Part shown: piece by piece, positions 26,016-36,028 of the stretch
How the letters are laid out: each line of letters opens with the position of its first letter
How positions within the stretch are numbered: position 1 is the stretch's first letter
DNA from: Alphaproteobacteria bacterium
GTDB taxonomy: Bacteria; Pseudomonadota; Alphaproteobacteria; Rhizobiales; Xanthobacteraceae
Assembly (NCBI GenBank): GCA_009781045.1
Contig: WQYW01000016.1
Location: 1 to 50,415 of the forward strand
Length of the DNA: 50,415 bases
Direction of reading: 5' to 3'
Program-made: the position numbers and the translations under genes
Notes under the pieces: model-generated
Database searches by the model: none
What the model was told of the DNA's origin: nothing
What the model saw: the letters and a program-made list of their open reading frames with translations, nothing else

Positions 26016-27551
26016 GTGAACCTCGTGGTGGTGTCAAACCGGATTGTGCGCAGTAAACCCAACGAGCCCATTGCAGGAGGTCTTGCTTCAGCGCTGCTGC
26101 CCGTTGTTGAGCGCTCAGGAGCGATCTGGGTGGGTTCCTCGGGGCGTGTCGGCGATGACAATCTGGCCCGGATTGAACCACTTGGTTCCGGCGCACTGGC
26201 GACGCTGGATCTCCCGGCCGCGCATTACGGCGGCTACTATGAGGGATTTGCCAATTCGGCGCTGTGGCCGGCGCTGCATTCGCGCAGCGACCTCATACGG
26301 GTGTCGCGGGATGACTATGTCAGCTATCGTGAGGTCAATGCCTTTATGGCGCGTGGGCTCTTGAGGTTCTGCGGGGACGAGTCCGCGTTCTGGATCCAGG
26401 ACTACCATTTCCTCGCCCTCGGTGCGGAGCTGCGAAAGCTCGGCATCACGGCGCCGCTCGGTTTCTTTCTCCACACCCCCTGGCCGGTCGCAACCGTGAT
26501 GCAGGGGGTGCCGCATCATCGCGAGCTGATCGAAGCCATGCTGGCGTATGATCTGATCGGGTTCCAGACAGCGGAAGACTGCGGGAATTTTCTCGCCTGT
26601 CTGCGCCAGGATCTTGGTCTGGCCGTCGATGGCGGTGTGGTTGTGTCCCGCCATGGCCGGACCTGCTGCAAAGTATTTCCAATCGGTGTGGACGCCGACA
26701 AATTCGCGCAATACGCTGCCAGGTCGGCGTCGCATCCGGATGTGGTACGGCTGTTGCGCAGCCTTCACGGCGAAAAACTTGCCATCGGTGTCGACCGGCT
26801 CGACTATTCCAAGGGGCTGGCCAACCGCATCAGCGCCTTCGACCGCCTGTGGTCGCAACGTCCCGACCTCGTGCGCGCCATCTCGCTATTGCAGATCGCC
26901 AACCCGTCCCGAACCAGCATCCGGGCTTATGGCAACCTCCAGGACGAGATCGCGCGACTCGTCAGTGAGGTCAATGGCCGCCATGGCGAGGTGGACTGGA
27001 CGCCGATCCGCTATCTCAACAAGGGCTTCGGCCAGGCTGTGCTCGCCGGGCTCTATCGCACCGCCCAGGTAGGTGTGGTGACCCCGCTCAAGGACGGCAT
27101 GAATCTCGTGGCCAAGGAATATGTCGCGGCACAGAATCCGGTGGATCCGGGCGTCCTGGTGCTGTCGGAATTTGCCGGCGCAGCCGATCAGCTGGACGCA
27201 GCGCTGCTGGTCAATCCCCACGACATTGATGGCATGGCACGCACGATCGCTCTCGCCATGGCCATGCCCTGCGGCGAACGGCGTTCCCGCTGGGAGTCGA
27301 TGATGGCGAAGCTCCGCGGTTACACGATCCAGCGGTGGTCGAGCGATTTCATTGCGGCCCTTGAAGAAAGCCGCCAGGGCAAGGTCTCTGCGAATGTGAG
27401 CTATAACGTTCTGCCCCATCGCCTTCCCTTCGCCAGAACGGCGGCGGCAGCGCTTCAGGAGCCGTGGACGAATAGTCGCTCCGCGCCGGTTCGTCACTGC
27501 CAGGACAGGAGCCATATCTGGCCGGGGGACGAGGGGAGGCGATTGACCTGA
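26016..27551 (+). CDS. otsA: Trehalose-6-phosphate synthase
   Basis: OtsA (GT20) transfers glucose from a nucleotide sugar to glucose-6-phosphate, making trehalose-6-phosphate for osmotic and desiccation protection. The 511-residue protein shows VVSNRI and AGGLASAL at the N-terminus, IQDYHF and GFFLHTPWP in the acceptor region, GVDRLDYSKGL (phosphate-binding Arg/Lys area), and LKDGMNLVAKEYVA with the nucleotide-sugar-binding DGMNL. It starts with GTG at 26016 behind AAGGGGTG. About 40 residues after the last conserved helix appear disordered. No otsB phosphatase is adjacent. A short GC hairpin (27557-27571) follows the stop. Confidence 0.95.
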   Translation: MNLVVVSNRIVRSKPNEPIAGGLASALLPVVERSGAIWVGSSGRVGDDNLARIEPLGSGALATLDLPAAHYGGYYEGFANSALWPALHSRSDLIRVSRDDYVSYREVNAFMARGLLRFCGDESAFWIQDYHFLALGAELRKLGITAPLGFFLHTPWPVATVMQGVPHHRELIEAMLAYDLIGFQTAEDCGNFLACLRQDLGLAVDGGVVVSRHGRTCCKVFPIGVDADKFAQYAARSASHPDVVRLLRSLHGEKLAIGVDRLDYSKGLANRISAFDRLWSQRPDLVRAISLLQIANPSRTSIRAYGNLQDEIARLVSEVNGRHGEVDWTPIRYLNKGFGQAVLAGLYRTAQVGVVTPLKDGMNLVAKEYVAAQNPVDPGVLVLSEFAGAADQLDAALLVNPHDIDGMARTIALAMAMPCGERRSRWESMMAKLRGYTIQRWSSDFIAALEESRQGKVSANVSYNVLPHRLPFARTAAAALQEPWTNSRSAPVRHCQDRSHIWPGDEGRRLT

Positions 27552-27628
27552 TTTCCCCCCGCTTGGCGGGGACCGCAACGCCGGGGTGCGGTTCCGCAGG
27601 TCGCTCCCGGTGCCCGCCCCTCTGCGCC

Positions 27629-28723
27629 CTAGTCGAAGACCCTCGCGATATCGTCAACAGAGGCACCTTCTTTGATCCGGCGCAGATTGACATAGGTGGT
27701 TGCGAGCACAACGCCGATGAATGCGTTCATCAGCAGTCCGACAAGAACGTAAAGAGCAAAGAGGAACAGCGCCGCAAGCAGGGACAGCAACATGGATTCC
27801 AGCAGCAGCGTGGCGCCGGACAGGAAATACTGGAGAAAAGCCAGCAGAAGAAGCAGCAGGACAATGGCCAGGCCACTCAGCAGGGAGATGGCGAATACCT
27901 TCCAGCGGCAGCCCCGGGTCAGACTGACGCTGCGCTTCATGCTTGCGATCGGGCCCGTCTGCTCAACAAGACAGGCCGGAATGGAGACAAAAAGCATGGC
28001 GGAAAGAATGTTGCCGACAACAAAAAAGACCAGTGACATCAGTCCGGCAAGATCGAGCATCTGAGCCATTGCGGAGATTATCGCGGTCGCGATGCTGGCT
28101 GCGAAGAGGAGGAGTCCCATGCCCAGGAGCTGGGGTGTCCGTCGCCAGCCCTGTTGCATGGCGTCGTGGAAGCCGACACTGCGGCCGCGGAAGCTCTGCA
28201 CTGCAGCATAGGAGTTCACGGCCATCGCGAACACAGCCAGGAAGAGAATGGCGGGAACCCCCAGCAGTGCAAAAGCCGCCGCCAGCGTCAGCATGGTGGA
28301 GAAAGAACCCAGGGAGGCATAAAAACCGGCGACAAACAGGACGAAAAGGACGCCGGACAGCAGGTAGGGAACGAGGCTTATAAGCAGAAAGGTTCCCAGC
28401 CGGGTCTTGAACGCCGTGAAGGCATCCTGGAAAACCCGGCTGATACGGAACGCTTCCCCGCCCTCCATGACAGGGGGAGGCTCGGGGTGGGCCTGCGGCT
28501 GGGGCGGGGCGGGGGGCACGGTCAGGGGCAGGGGCGGGGCCGGAGGAGAGAGGGGGGCGACAATCAGGCTCTCGACCTCCGACGCCTGGAGCCATCCCGT
28601 CATTCCTTCGGTCCACACCAGGGCGTCCTGTCCCACCGTGCCCTGGGCAAGGAGTTCCCGCAGATGGTCTTCCGAGACCGGCCCGTGCTGCTGTCGCTCT
28701 ACTGCGTAGTACCAACTCGTCAT
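27629..28723 (-). CDS. GYF_2-domain multi-pass membrane protein
   Basis: This 364-residue protein combines an N-terminal GYF_2 (DUF4339) module (residues 1-52: SWYYAVERQQHGPVSEDHL, then VWTEGMTGWLQASEV) with a Pro-rich linker and a membrane domain. The membrane domain has about six long hydrophobic helices from residue 100 on (LISLVPYLLSGVLFVLFVAG, MLTLAAAFALLGVPAI, LLGMGLLLFAASIATAI, and others). GYF_2 modules are thought to bind proline-rich peptides in the cytoplasm. The membrane part resembles uncharacterised glycerophosphoryl-diester-phosphodiesterase-like membrane domains, but I would not assign a reaction. It is monocistronic and convergent with otsA. Confidence 0.82.
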   Translation of the reverse strand: MTSWYYAVERQQHGPVSEDHLRELLAQGTVGQDALVWTEGMTGWLQASEVESLIVAPLSPPAPPLPLTVPPAPPQPQAHPEPPPVMEGGEAFRISRVFQDAFTAFKTRLGTFLLISLVPYLLSGVLFVLFVAGFYASLGSFSTMLTLAAAFALLGVPAILFLAVFAMAVNSYAAVQSFRGRSVGFHDAMQQGWRRTPQLLGMGLLLFAASIATAIISAMAQMLDLAGLMSLVFFVVGNILSAMLFVSIPACLVEQTGPIASMKRSVSLTRGCRWKVFAISLLSGLAIVLLLLLLAFLQYFLSGATLLLESMLLSLLAALFLFALYVLVGLLMNAFIGVVLATTYVNLRRIKEGASVDDIARVFD

Positions 28724-30225
28724 ATGCGCTCCAAAAAGCCTGAACCCCCGGATGGAAGAGGTGACCGGTGGACATTGCGGCTCCGCCGCATGACGTCCGC
28801 AGGAACCGGGGTGCGGGTCGCCGGATCGAGCAGGACGCGATCCGGCAAGCGCCCCATCGGGTGTTGCGATCTCGAACCGAAAGCCACGTTTCTAAGAGAA
28901 GGTCGTAGCGTTTTTGTCAAGCCGGCACCATCGTTCGCCTTCACAGCTCACATGGCTGTGAAGTGGAGGCAGATGGCGCGACTGGACAGGATTTTCCCAC
29001 ATCTCGCGATGCGGGAGGGCAGGGAGCGGCGATGCGGGCGGCGGCGGTGCAAACCGGACAAAGCGGGAACCCCTTATCCGATCGGAAGGTTTTGTCTGCC
29101 CTTCGTGCGGCCTGACAGCGATGCGGGATTTTGTCGCCCTGGTGGAGCGCCACCCTCGCGACACGACCCACCCTGCACTGGCGGCTCCCGCGACCACTGG
29201 CACCGGCGCATCCGCCAGTCTTATCTCTCAGGGCTGGCCGATCCTGGAGCCTGCACGGTGACGGCACAAATCCCGCCCCGATCTGGAAGGGGCGGGCTGC
29301 GGCCGAGCCGTGCAGCTGCGACAAGCCGACGAAACACCGGCTCACATCGCCGATGCCGTGTTTGTCGGAGCCGGGCATGGCGTCAGCACGCGAGGAGAGG
29401 TTGCGGCGCAGGAAGGCGCGCCGATCGGCTCGCGCGCAACTCCGGCGCGGCCTTCGGCGCAACTTTGCCTTGAGCGTATGTGCGAAGGGGCCCTGCGAAT
29501 TTCGACTTTCCGGGTTGCGATTTGGCGGTTGGCGCGAAGTTCGGCCACAGCCTGGCTTCTCAAGTCAGGACCAGGCCCGGAATCTGACGGCGAACACGGC
29601 ATCAGGCCTGCCGTGGGTCAAGCTTTGGAGTTCCGGAGAGCGCAGCTTGCGGCCTGCCCCCTGTCCCCGGGAGCAGACCGGCCGGGGCGGGAGTCGCGGC
29701 AGGATGCGCGGCGTCCCTGTGAGTGCCCGGTGCGTGCGGCGGCGATTTCTGAGTTGCGTTCCGGCGCCTCCCTCCAGCGGCCGGCGGTCTGGCGCATCGC
29801 CACCGGCGATCATGGAGCGCGGCGACGATCGGAGCGCGCGGACAGGCAGGAAACCCGGCAATCGGAGGATGGTGTCAGGAGTGCGGGGCGCTCCTTTTCA
29901 GGAGGAGGGTCCGATCACGAGGTTGCGGTATGTCGCAAGCGGTGCCGCCTCCGTCGGTTCAGTGAGAGTTCATGTCGCTCGTGCCTTTGCTGTGCTGCCA
30001 GGGAGTTCTGCGGGCGGCAGCAGGGAGTGGCTGCCTTGCGGTCGGGTCATTTCCCGGCCTGCGAGGGGCGAAGCTTCGTGACAGTTTGACCTGGCGCAAA
30101 GGCGGGGGATGAAGGTCGCGCGTACGAACGCCCAGCTCGCCAGGGCGAGGCGGAGCGCCGGCAATAATTGCACTACATGACTAATAATGCTATTGTCTGA
30201 TCTGATCTTGAGACAGGGGGACGCG
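28724..30225. other. Long gene-poor interval
   Basis: In 1.5 kb I find no gene I can support. Open frames on both strands are long only because of the high GC and read as Arg/Gly/Pro-rich noise. The right end carries a promoter for the NrtR-like gene. Confidence 0.45.
30168..30196 (+). promoter_or_regulatory. Probable promoter of the NrtR-like gene
   Basis: TTGCAC at 30168-30173 and TATTGT at 30191-30196 are 17 nt apart. Because the -10 box overlaps the upstream ATG at 30187, the promoter favours the GTG start at 30226. Confidence 0.4.
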
Positions 30226-30957
30226 GTGGCGCGAGCGCAAGGTCAGGACGCCGGACAGTGGGGACCGGCCGGGTTTCCGCGGCCGTTGACGACGGTCGAT
30301 GTCATTATTTTTACCATTCGCAATGAAATGCTCCATGTTCTTGTGGAGTGGCGGCAGGCCGGCGTTGCCGAGGTCGGCTCCGGGCTCTGCGGGCTCCCCG
30401 GGGGGGTTGTTGATACCAGCAGAGATTGCGATCTTGTGTCCTGTGCGCTGCGCACGCTGAGGGAAAAGACCGGTGTCAGCAACGGCTATCTTGAGCAGCT
30501 CGGCAGCTGGGGAAGCGCCACGCGGGACCCGCGCGGATGGTCGGCGACACATGCCTATTTTGCGCTGATGTCGCAGGAGGCCGGGGCGGCGCCGATTGCC
30601 GCCAATGCCCAATGGGTGCCGATTGTCGCGGGCCGGATCACACCGAGGCTGGTCTTTGACCATGACGACATTCTCGCCGCGGCGATCCGGCGCCTGCGCG
30701 CCAAGGTCGAATACAGCTCTTTGCCGGCCTATCTGATGCCTGCGGAATTCACTTTGCCGGAGCTGCAGCGGGTCTACGAAATTGTTCTGGATCGGCCGCT
30801 GGAAAAGAGTGCCTTCCGCACCCGGATTCTTGCATCCGAACTGATCGTGCCGATCGCCAGGATGCGACGCCGGGCCAATCGGCCGGCGCAACTCTATCGG
30901 CTGCGGGACAGAAAGGACCCGGTGTTCTTTGCGAGGACGTTCAACCGTGCGGAATGA
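30226..30957 (+). CDS. NrtR-like Nudix-winged-helix regulator
   Basis: This 243-residue protein has an N-terminal Nudix-fold domain (residues about 20-145) and a C-terminal winged helix (about 150-230: SSLPAYLMPAEFTLPELQRVYEIVLDR is the typical start). This is the NrtR architecture, in which the Nudix domain senses ADP-ribose-type ligands and controls NAD metabolism genes. The Nudix box is degenerate: GGVVDTSRDCDLVSCALRT then LREKTGV lacks the usual glutamates, so hydrolase activity is unlikely. I chose the GTG at 30226 because of AGGGGGA four bases upstream; an ATG at 30187 gives 256 residues. No NAD-synthesis or transport gene is adjacent, so its target is unclear. Confidence 0.82.
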   Translation: MARAQGQDAGQWGPAGFPRPLTTVDVIIFTIRNEMLHVLVEWRQAGVAEVGSGLCGLPGGVVDTSRDCDLVSCALRTLREKTGVSNGYLEQLGSWGSATRDPRGWSATHAYFALMSQEAGAAPIAANAQWVPIVAGRITPRLVFDHDDILAAAIRRLRAKVEYSSLPAYLMPAEFTLPELQRVYEIVLDRPLEKSAFRTRILASELIVPIARMRRRANRPAQLYRLRDRKDPVFFARTFNRAE

Positions 30958-31985
30958 ATGCGGTGAAGGGCCATGGCTTGGCGGAACGGCACAGAGAATG
31001 TTGTTTGATATCGATCAGGGGTCATCGGATCTGCGACGGAGCTTTCGCGCCACTGCGGTCGGTCTGACGGTTGTTGTCGTATCGCGTCGTGATGGTCTGT
31101 CGGGACGAATTGCTCTGGGACGAATTGGCAGCGATGCTGCAGGCCGGATGGGAACCGGATGCGCCGCTGGCGGTCATGGTGCGGCGGCGGCATGCCCCGG
31201 AGCGCCGGGGGCTGGGGCGCTGCGTGCCGCGCGAAACCTGGCGCATTGTGCCTGCGACAGCGGCCGTCACGCCCTTCGGCGCAAAGTTGCGAAGGAAGCT
31301 GTCTCAGGTCTCAGCTTTGAGTCAAAACCCGGGTCGTGAATCCGCTCTCGCGCGAGGTCAGACGGGAGTGGCGTCAGAACCGTCAAACGGCTGGACCTTC
31401 TGCAGAGGAGGAACCCGGGTCGAAGCAGGAAATCCTCCCCTTCTCAAGACCGGCGCGGCGCTGTCGGGTCGTCAGGCATTGTTGTCAGCGCTGACGTTTC
31501 AGGGCAGTTGCTGCGGTATGATGGTAGGTGGCCGTCCTGGACTGCGGTAGCCGTCGGGTGAGGGGAACGAATGGCCCCGGAACTGCGGGACAGAGGGAGG
31601 GCTTTTCGAATCTGCGCAGAACCGCGCCCGCTGCGCTCGCCAGGCCTGTGAAAATGCGATCGCGTTGTTGCCGAAGGGAGGGCAGCGCCAGCCGGACCGC
31701 GATCGGGCGCGATTGTGCAATATCTGTCCGTACGACACCGTAGTTCTCAGCTCCAACAGGAAGAATTCTACCAATGCGTGCAGGAGGCGCACGTTGTAGT
31801 AGAAATGAGGCGAAATTGGCGTAGGGAAATGCGGCGGAATTGTGAGAGCGACACGGTTGCTGTCTGTCTGCATGTCAAAGGCAGCGCGGATGGCGAAAGC
31901 GGGTTTTCCCGGCCGGGTTCCATGTTATAGAGCATCACGGCTAGAGATCGCCCGTGGCTCCAGAGTTTCGCGTCGGGAGGCGACG
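30958..31985. other. Gene-poor interval before the STM4015 remnant
   Basis: I see no supported gene. A frame at 31071-31550 begins plausibly (a segment with RDELLWDELAAMLQAGWEP) but becomes low-information and has no ribosome-binding site. Confidence 0.4.
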
Positions 31986-32898
31986 ATGATCTGCGGCAAT
32001 GCCAGCCATTTCTTCGGCCATCCGGTATCTGACCGGGCAGTCGGGAAAGCAGACAGTTCTGACTATGGGGGCGCGACTCTGCGCCGGCATCCGGATGGCG
32101 ACAGCGCCGCTATCGACGATGCCATGGTCACGCGCGTTCCGATGCTGCCGGCCCGCCCCGAGGCGTCGTGCTTCGATGCGCGTGTGTCGGCGGGGTGGGG
32201 CGAAAGCGACAGCCTGGCTTCGGACCTCAGGGAGGTCCGGGCTGCTTCCAGAGGGTGTGTGTCGGCATTGCAGCCCCTCATGGGCGAGGCGGATCGGCAA
32301 GACCGGCGGATCTGCGGCAACCCTGGCGTCTGCGATCTGTGGCCGCTGTCTCCAGCGCTGCGGGATCTGCATCTGCACGCTGGAACCAGGCCTGTCATCG
32401 CCGACATGGAGTTGACCGGTCTGGAGTTGGCCGGTCAGGCGCGGCTGACCCTCTTATCCTGTGCTCGGTCCGATCAGGTCGTCGGGGATGGGCGGACGGC
32501 AGGGCTGCTGTCGCGCAAGCCTCCCGAAGCCAGACCGGGCTGGGAAGATCCGGCCGGCTCGGGTTTTGCGGATCGGTTCGGGGAATTGCGTCTGCCGGAC
32601 ATGCCGGCCCTGAAATTGCCGGCGTTGCGCGATTGTGAGTACGCCGGCAACCGGGCAGTGATGGCATGGGCACCGTTTTCAGCGTCGCCTCACGCGGCGC
32701 GATGTCCCGGCTGGCGCGGTCGGCGACGAAGAGGCGCAGGAACTTCCGGCTTCACCGGCGCTGGAGGAGTTCGACCTTCATCATCATTTCATCAGCGCGG
32801 GCATGGCCGGCCGACTGCACGCAGCTGGCCCCAAGATCAATCTGGATGACCCACAGGACGACAATGGATACGGGCCCTTCGTGGCTGTCGGAGAATGA
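31986..32898 (+). pseudogene. STM4015-family leucine-rich-repeat gene, frameshifted
   Basis: The ATG at 31986 follows GGGAGG with 5-nt spacing and begins SHFFGHPV, like STM4015-family proteins. Leucine-rich segments follow, including LRLPDMPALKLPALRDCEYAGN. At the T4 run 32676-32679 the frame changes. With one T removed, the sequence continues as QRRLTRRDV, VGDEEAQEL, then LEEFDLHHHFISAGMAGRL and a C-terminus ending GPFVAVGE with a stop at 32896-32898. The HHH-x-S and DPQ...Y(G)PxxAVxE features are typical of STM4015 C-termini. The end overlaps the STM4014 start by 35 nt, as in intact clusters. Parts of the first half are also poorly conserved, so there may be further damage. A sequencing error at the T-run remains possible. 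Confidence 0.62.
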
Positions 32899-34135
32899 CG
32901 CACCGGTCCTCCCCGAAGAGCGCGGTGCGGTGCTGGAAGAAGCCAGGCGGCAGGGCGTGCGCGGGCCCGGCATTGTTGTGGTTGGCGCCGGGGTGGGCGA
33001 GCGGGCGGAACGCTTCGCCGCCGCGGCGATGGCGGCGGGGTTTGCGAGGCCGCAACTGTTTTCCTGGGCGGAACTCCTGCGCAATGAGGAACGGTTTGAA
33101 ACCGCGCTGGAGGCGGCCCCGCCGACATTGTTGCGCCTTGATGGCCATGACGGCAATTTCGATTGCTGGCTGGCACTGGTCGAGGCCGGTGCCGGCGCAC
33201 TCGCCGCCTCGGGTGCGGAACCGGTTGCGGTCGGGGAACTGGAACAGCTGCGCGAGGAGCGCAGCCTGACCTGGCGTCGCGACATCCGTCTCATGCATCA
33301 CCAGGCCTATCTGGGACTGAACGTTCTGGCTCTGCAGGCTGCCAAAGCGGCGCGTGCCCGCGGGGCGATCCTGCTCAACGACCCGGAGGCGATCGCGGTG
33401 TGCGGCGACCGGATGCGTTGCCACACAGTGATGCGCAATATGGGACTTTCGGTGCCGGACCTGCTCGGTGTCAGGGAGGCGAGCGCGGACAGTTTGCTGG
33501 AGGCCATGAAGCAGGAAAAATGCCCCCGGGTCTTCGTCAAATCGCGTTTTGGCTCGGCTGCCAGCGTCGTTGCGGTGGCAGTGTCGGCGCATGGCGTGAC
33601 AGCGTGGGCCGGTGCCGAGGTGGCCACCCGCAAGGGCAGGCGGGCGGTCTACGCCTCAAGGCAGGTGCGCAAATTCACCGAGTCCGGCGATGTCGCCGCG
33701 CTCACGGAGGCGGTGCTGACCGCAGGCGGGCAGGTCGAGGTGTGGATTCCGAAAGCGGGACATGAAGGCACGACGGTCGATCTCCGCCTGCTGACAATCG
33801 CCGGTGAACCGCGACATGTGGTGCTGCGACAGGCCAATTCACCGATCACCAATCTGCGCCTTGGAGCGCGGCACGGGGATGCCGCGGCCTTTCTCGGTCG
33901 GCTGCGACGGGGTGTGTGGGACGCGGTGTGCGCACAGGCGCAGAGCTTCGCGCAACGCTTCCCGCATACGCTGCAGCTCGCTTTCGATGTCGCCATCCCG
34001 CTGCGGCTCAACCGCCACTATTTTCTCGAAGCCAGCTGCTTCGGCGGGTCGCTGTGCCGGCGCAGCCATGACGGCAGCGATCCTTATGCCACGCTGTTTG
34101 CGGCCCTGCCGGGATGGATCATGAGCCAGTCCTAG
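32864..34135 (+). CDS. STM4014-family protein (ATP-grasp-like)
   Basis: This 423-residue protein matches the STM4014 family, an uncharacterised ATP-grasp-like group encoded with STM4011-STM4013 and STM4015 in many bacteria. Family blocks visible are GIVVVGAGVGERAERFAAA, LLRLDGHDGNFDCWLALVEAG, HHQAYLGLNVLALQAAKAAR, ILLNDPEAIAVCGDRMRCH, CPRVFVKSRFGSAASVVAV, VEVWIPKAGHEGTTVDLRL, RQANSPITNLRLGARHGD and YFLEASCFGGSL. The ATG at 32864 lies inside the tail of the STM4015 gene, implying coupling; the frame is open further upstream, but only as a shadow of that gene. The usual partners (two radical-SAM proteins and a sulfatase-like hydrolase) do not follow, so the function of this orphan is doubtful. 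Confidence 0.82.
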   Translation: MDTGPSWLSENDAPVLPEERGAVLEEARRQGVRGPGIVVVGAGVGERAERFAAAAMAAGFARPQLFSWAELLRNEERFETALEAAPPTLLRLDGHDGNFDCWLALVEAGAGALAASGAEPVAVGELEQLREERSLTWRRDIRLMHHQAYLGLNVLALQAAKAARARGAILLNDPEAIAVCGDRMRCHTVMRNMGLSVPDLLGVREASADSLLEAMKQEKCPRVFVKSRFGSAASVVAVAVSAHGVTAWAGAEVATRKGRRAVYASRQVRKFTESGDVAALTEAVLTAGGQVEVWIPKAGHEGTTVDLRLLTIAGEPRHVVLRQANSPITNLRLGARHGDAAAFLGRLRRGVWDAVCAQAQSFAQRFPHTLQLAFDVAIPLRLNRHYFLEASCFGGSLCRRSHDGSDPYATLFAALPGWIMSQS

Positions 34136-34453
34136 ACCGGATTTCTCAGTGGGCCTCCAGCGGGGTGCGGCGTGAAAATCGGGGGAGGGGGCGAGGCGCG
34201 GGAGAACCAGGCCGGTTCCGGGGGGAAGGGCGCGCCGCCTTGAGCATCAGCGCCGCTGGCAGGCCGCAAGGACGGCGGCAAGAGCGTCGGGCCGGCTTAT
34301 GGATAAGGCGCCCTCGGGCCTGGTTCAGGCCGCAAGACGGCCATGATTTCAGATCGGTGCCAGTCCCCACCCGCGTGGCGGAAAGCCCCCGGTTTGCCGC
34401 GGCAACGCCTTTTGCGCAGGTAACGCATTGAGATAAAACATGAAATTGCAGGG
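34136..34453. other. Intergenic region before tRNA-Leu
   Basis: There is no gene in these 318 bp. Remnants of the other STM401x cluster genes would be expected here, but none is recognisable. Confidence 0.45.
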
Positions 34454-34540
<87 letters not shown>

Positions 34541-34767
34541 ACGCGGCTTTTGACAGCCGGCAGCGGTTACTACGGATCGACCGGGCGGTTGTCAAATCCT
34601 GTGTGCGAGCGGATTGCACATCAGCGGTCGGACCGATAGAAAACAGGATGCGGGCGACTTCAGGGCGGTGGACTTTTCGAAAGCTCCAGGACGCCGCAAT
34701 GCATTTTCGGCTTAAGGGTCGTGCCGCTTCTCTGTTGCAATGAAATTTTCGGCGGGAATGAAGCCAA

Positions 34768-35736
34768 ATGGCATCGAATCAGGACAGTCTTGTCACGGTT
34801 TTCGGCGGATCAGGGTTTTTGGGACGAAGCGTGGTGCGGGCGCTGTGCAAGCGTGACTACCGGGTTCGCGTTGCGGTGCGGCAGCCAGAACTGGCCGGCT
34901 TTCTCCAGCCCCTCGGCAGGGCGGGCCAGATCCAGGTGGTGCAGGCCAATCTGCGCCATCCCGCCTCGGTCGAGGCCGCGATGCGCGATTCGCATGCGGT
35001 GGTCAACCTCGTCGGGGTTCTGACCGAAAGCGGCAGACAGACCTTCAAGGCGGTCCAGGCCGAGGGTGCCGGGACCGTGGCGCGGGCGGCGGCGGCAGGT
35101 GGCGCGGCACTGGTCCATGTTTCAGCGATTGGCGCCGATAAAGAGTCGCCATCGCGCTATGCCAGGGCGAAGGCTGCAGGGGAAGAGGCGGTTCTGGCGG
35201 CACTGCCGTCGGCGACGATCTTCCGTCCGGCAGTGGTCTTCGGGCCCGATGACCAGTTCACCAACCGGTTCGCGGCTCTGGCCCGGATCTCACCGGCGGT
35301 GCCGGTGATCGGTGCCGGGACCCGGATGCAGCCGGTCTATGTCGGTGATGTTGCCGCCGCCATCGTGGCAGCGGTCGACGGCAAGGCCAGAGCGGGCGCG
35401 ATTTACGAACTGGGCGGCCCGGAAGTGATGACCATGAACAGACTGGTCGAGACCATTGTTGAGGTCATCGGGCGCAAGCGTGTTCTGGTTACGATCCCGT
35501 TCGGATTGGCGCGGCTGAAGTCTTTCTTCCTGCAATTTGCCCCTGGCGGGTTCAAACTGACCCCGGATCAGGTGACACTGCTGCGCAGTGACAAGGTGGT
35601 GTCGGACGCGGCCAGGGCGGAGGGGCTGACGCTGGAGGGGCTGGGTATCAGTCCTCAGATGCTGGACAGCATCGCTCCGCAATATCTCTGGCGTTTCCGC
35701 GCCACCGGACAGTTCCAGCGAATCCGAAGTGCCTGA
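34768..35736 (+). CDS. Complex I NDUFA9-family protein
   Basis: This 322-residue atypical short-chain dehydrogenase/NAD(P)-epimerase-fold protein is of the family that includes the mitochondrial complex I accessory subunit NDUFA9. The nucleotide-binding motif VFGGSGFLGR is at residues 11-20. HVSAIGADKESPSRYARAKAAGEEAV carries the SDR-type Ser and YxxxK region, and FRPAVVFGPDDQFTNRF is a family signature. In Hyphomicrobiales the gene is typically found near uppP, as here. In bacteria it may help complex I assembly or quinone metabolism; enzymatic activity is unproven. It is monocistronic. Confidence 0.9.
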   Translation: MASNQDSLVTVFGGSGFLGRSVVRALCKRDYRVRVAVRQPELAGFLQPLGRAGQIQVVQANLRHPASVEAAMRDSHAVVNLVGVLTESGRQTFKAVQAEGAGTVARAAAAGGAALVHVSAIGADKESPSRYARAKAAGEEAVLAALPSATIFRPAVVFGPDDQFTNRFAALARISPAVPVIGAGTRMQPVYVGDVAAAIVAAVDGKARAGAIYELGGPEVMTMNRLVETIVEVIGRKRVLVTIPFGLARLKSFFLQFAPGGFKLTPDQVTLLRSDKVVSDAARAEGLTLEGLGISPQMLDSIAPQYLWRFRATGQFQRIRSA

Positions 35737-36028
35737 TCAGCTCTGCGGGCTTTCAGAGAGCTGGCCGCGCCTTTTGCGGCCTGGCTTGCGGGCTTTGTCC
35801 TGGTCCAGGGTTTTCAGGGACGGCAGGGCCTGGATCCGGCGGACTTCCACGACCAGGATTTCGGTGGTGCCAGCCCAGGCAGGGCGAGCACGATCCGCGT
35901 AAACGGTTTGCGGATCGACTGGCGTCTGTGCCGCCCACCATCCGTGGTCCGGGGATTGTGGCGTTCTGCGAAAGATTTCCCCGCACGCGGGTTGAGCGGG
36001 CGGGGAGGGGGCAGGCAAAGCCGCCAGA

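Noticed and set aside
28154..29473. A 439-codon plus-strand open frame over and beyond the GYF-domain gene.
   Set aside because: Its first part is the antisense of a clear membrane protein, and the rest lies in gene-poor sequence with random composition.
31071..31550. A 159-codon frame between the NrtR-like gene and the STM4015 remnant.
   Set aside because: The first 40 codons look protein-like, but there is no ribosome-binding site, the rest is low-information, and no family is recognised.
32666..32863. N-terminal extension of the STM4014 gene to an ATG at 32666.
   Set aside because: This part is the out-of-frame shadow of the STM4015 C-terminus, and family members start near the ATG at 32864.
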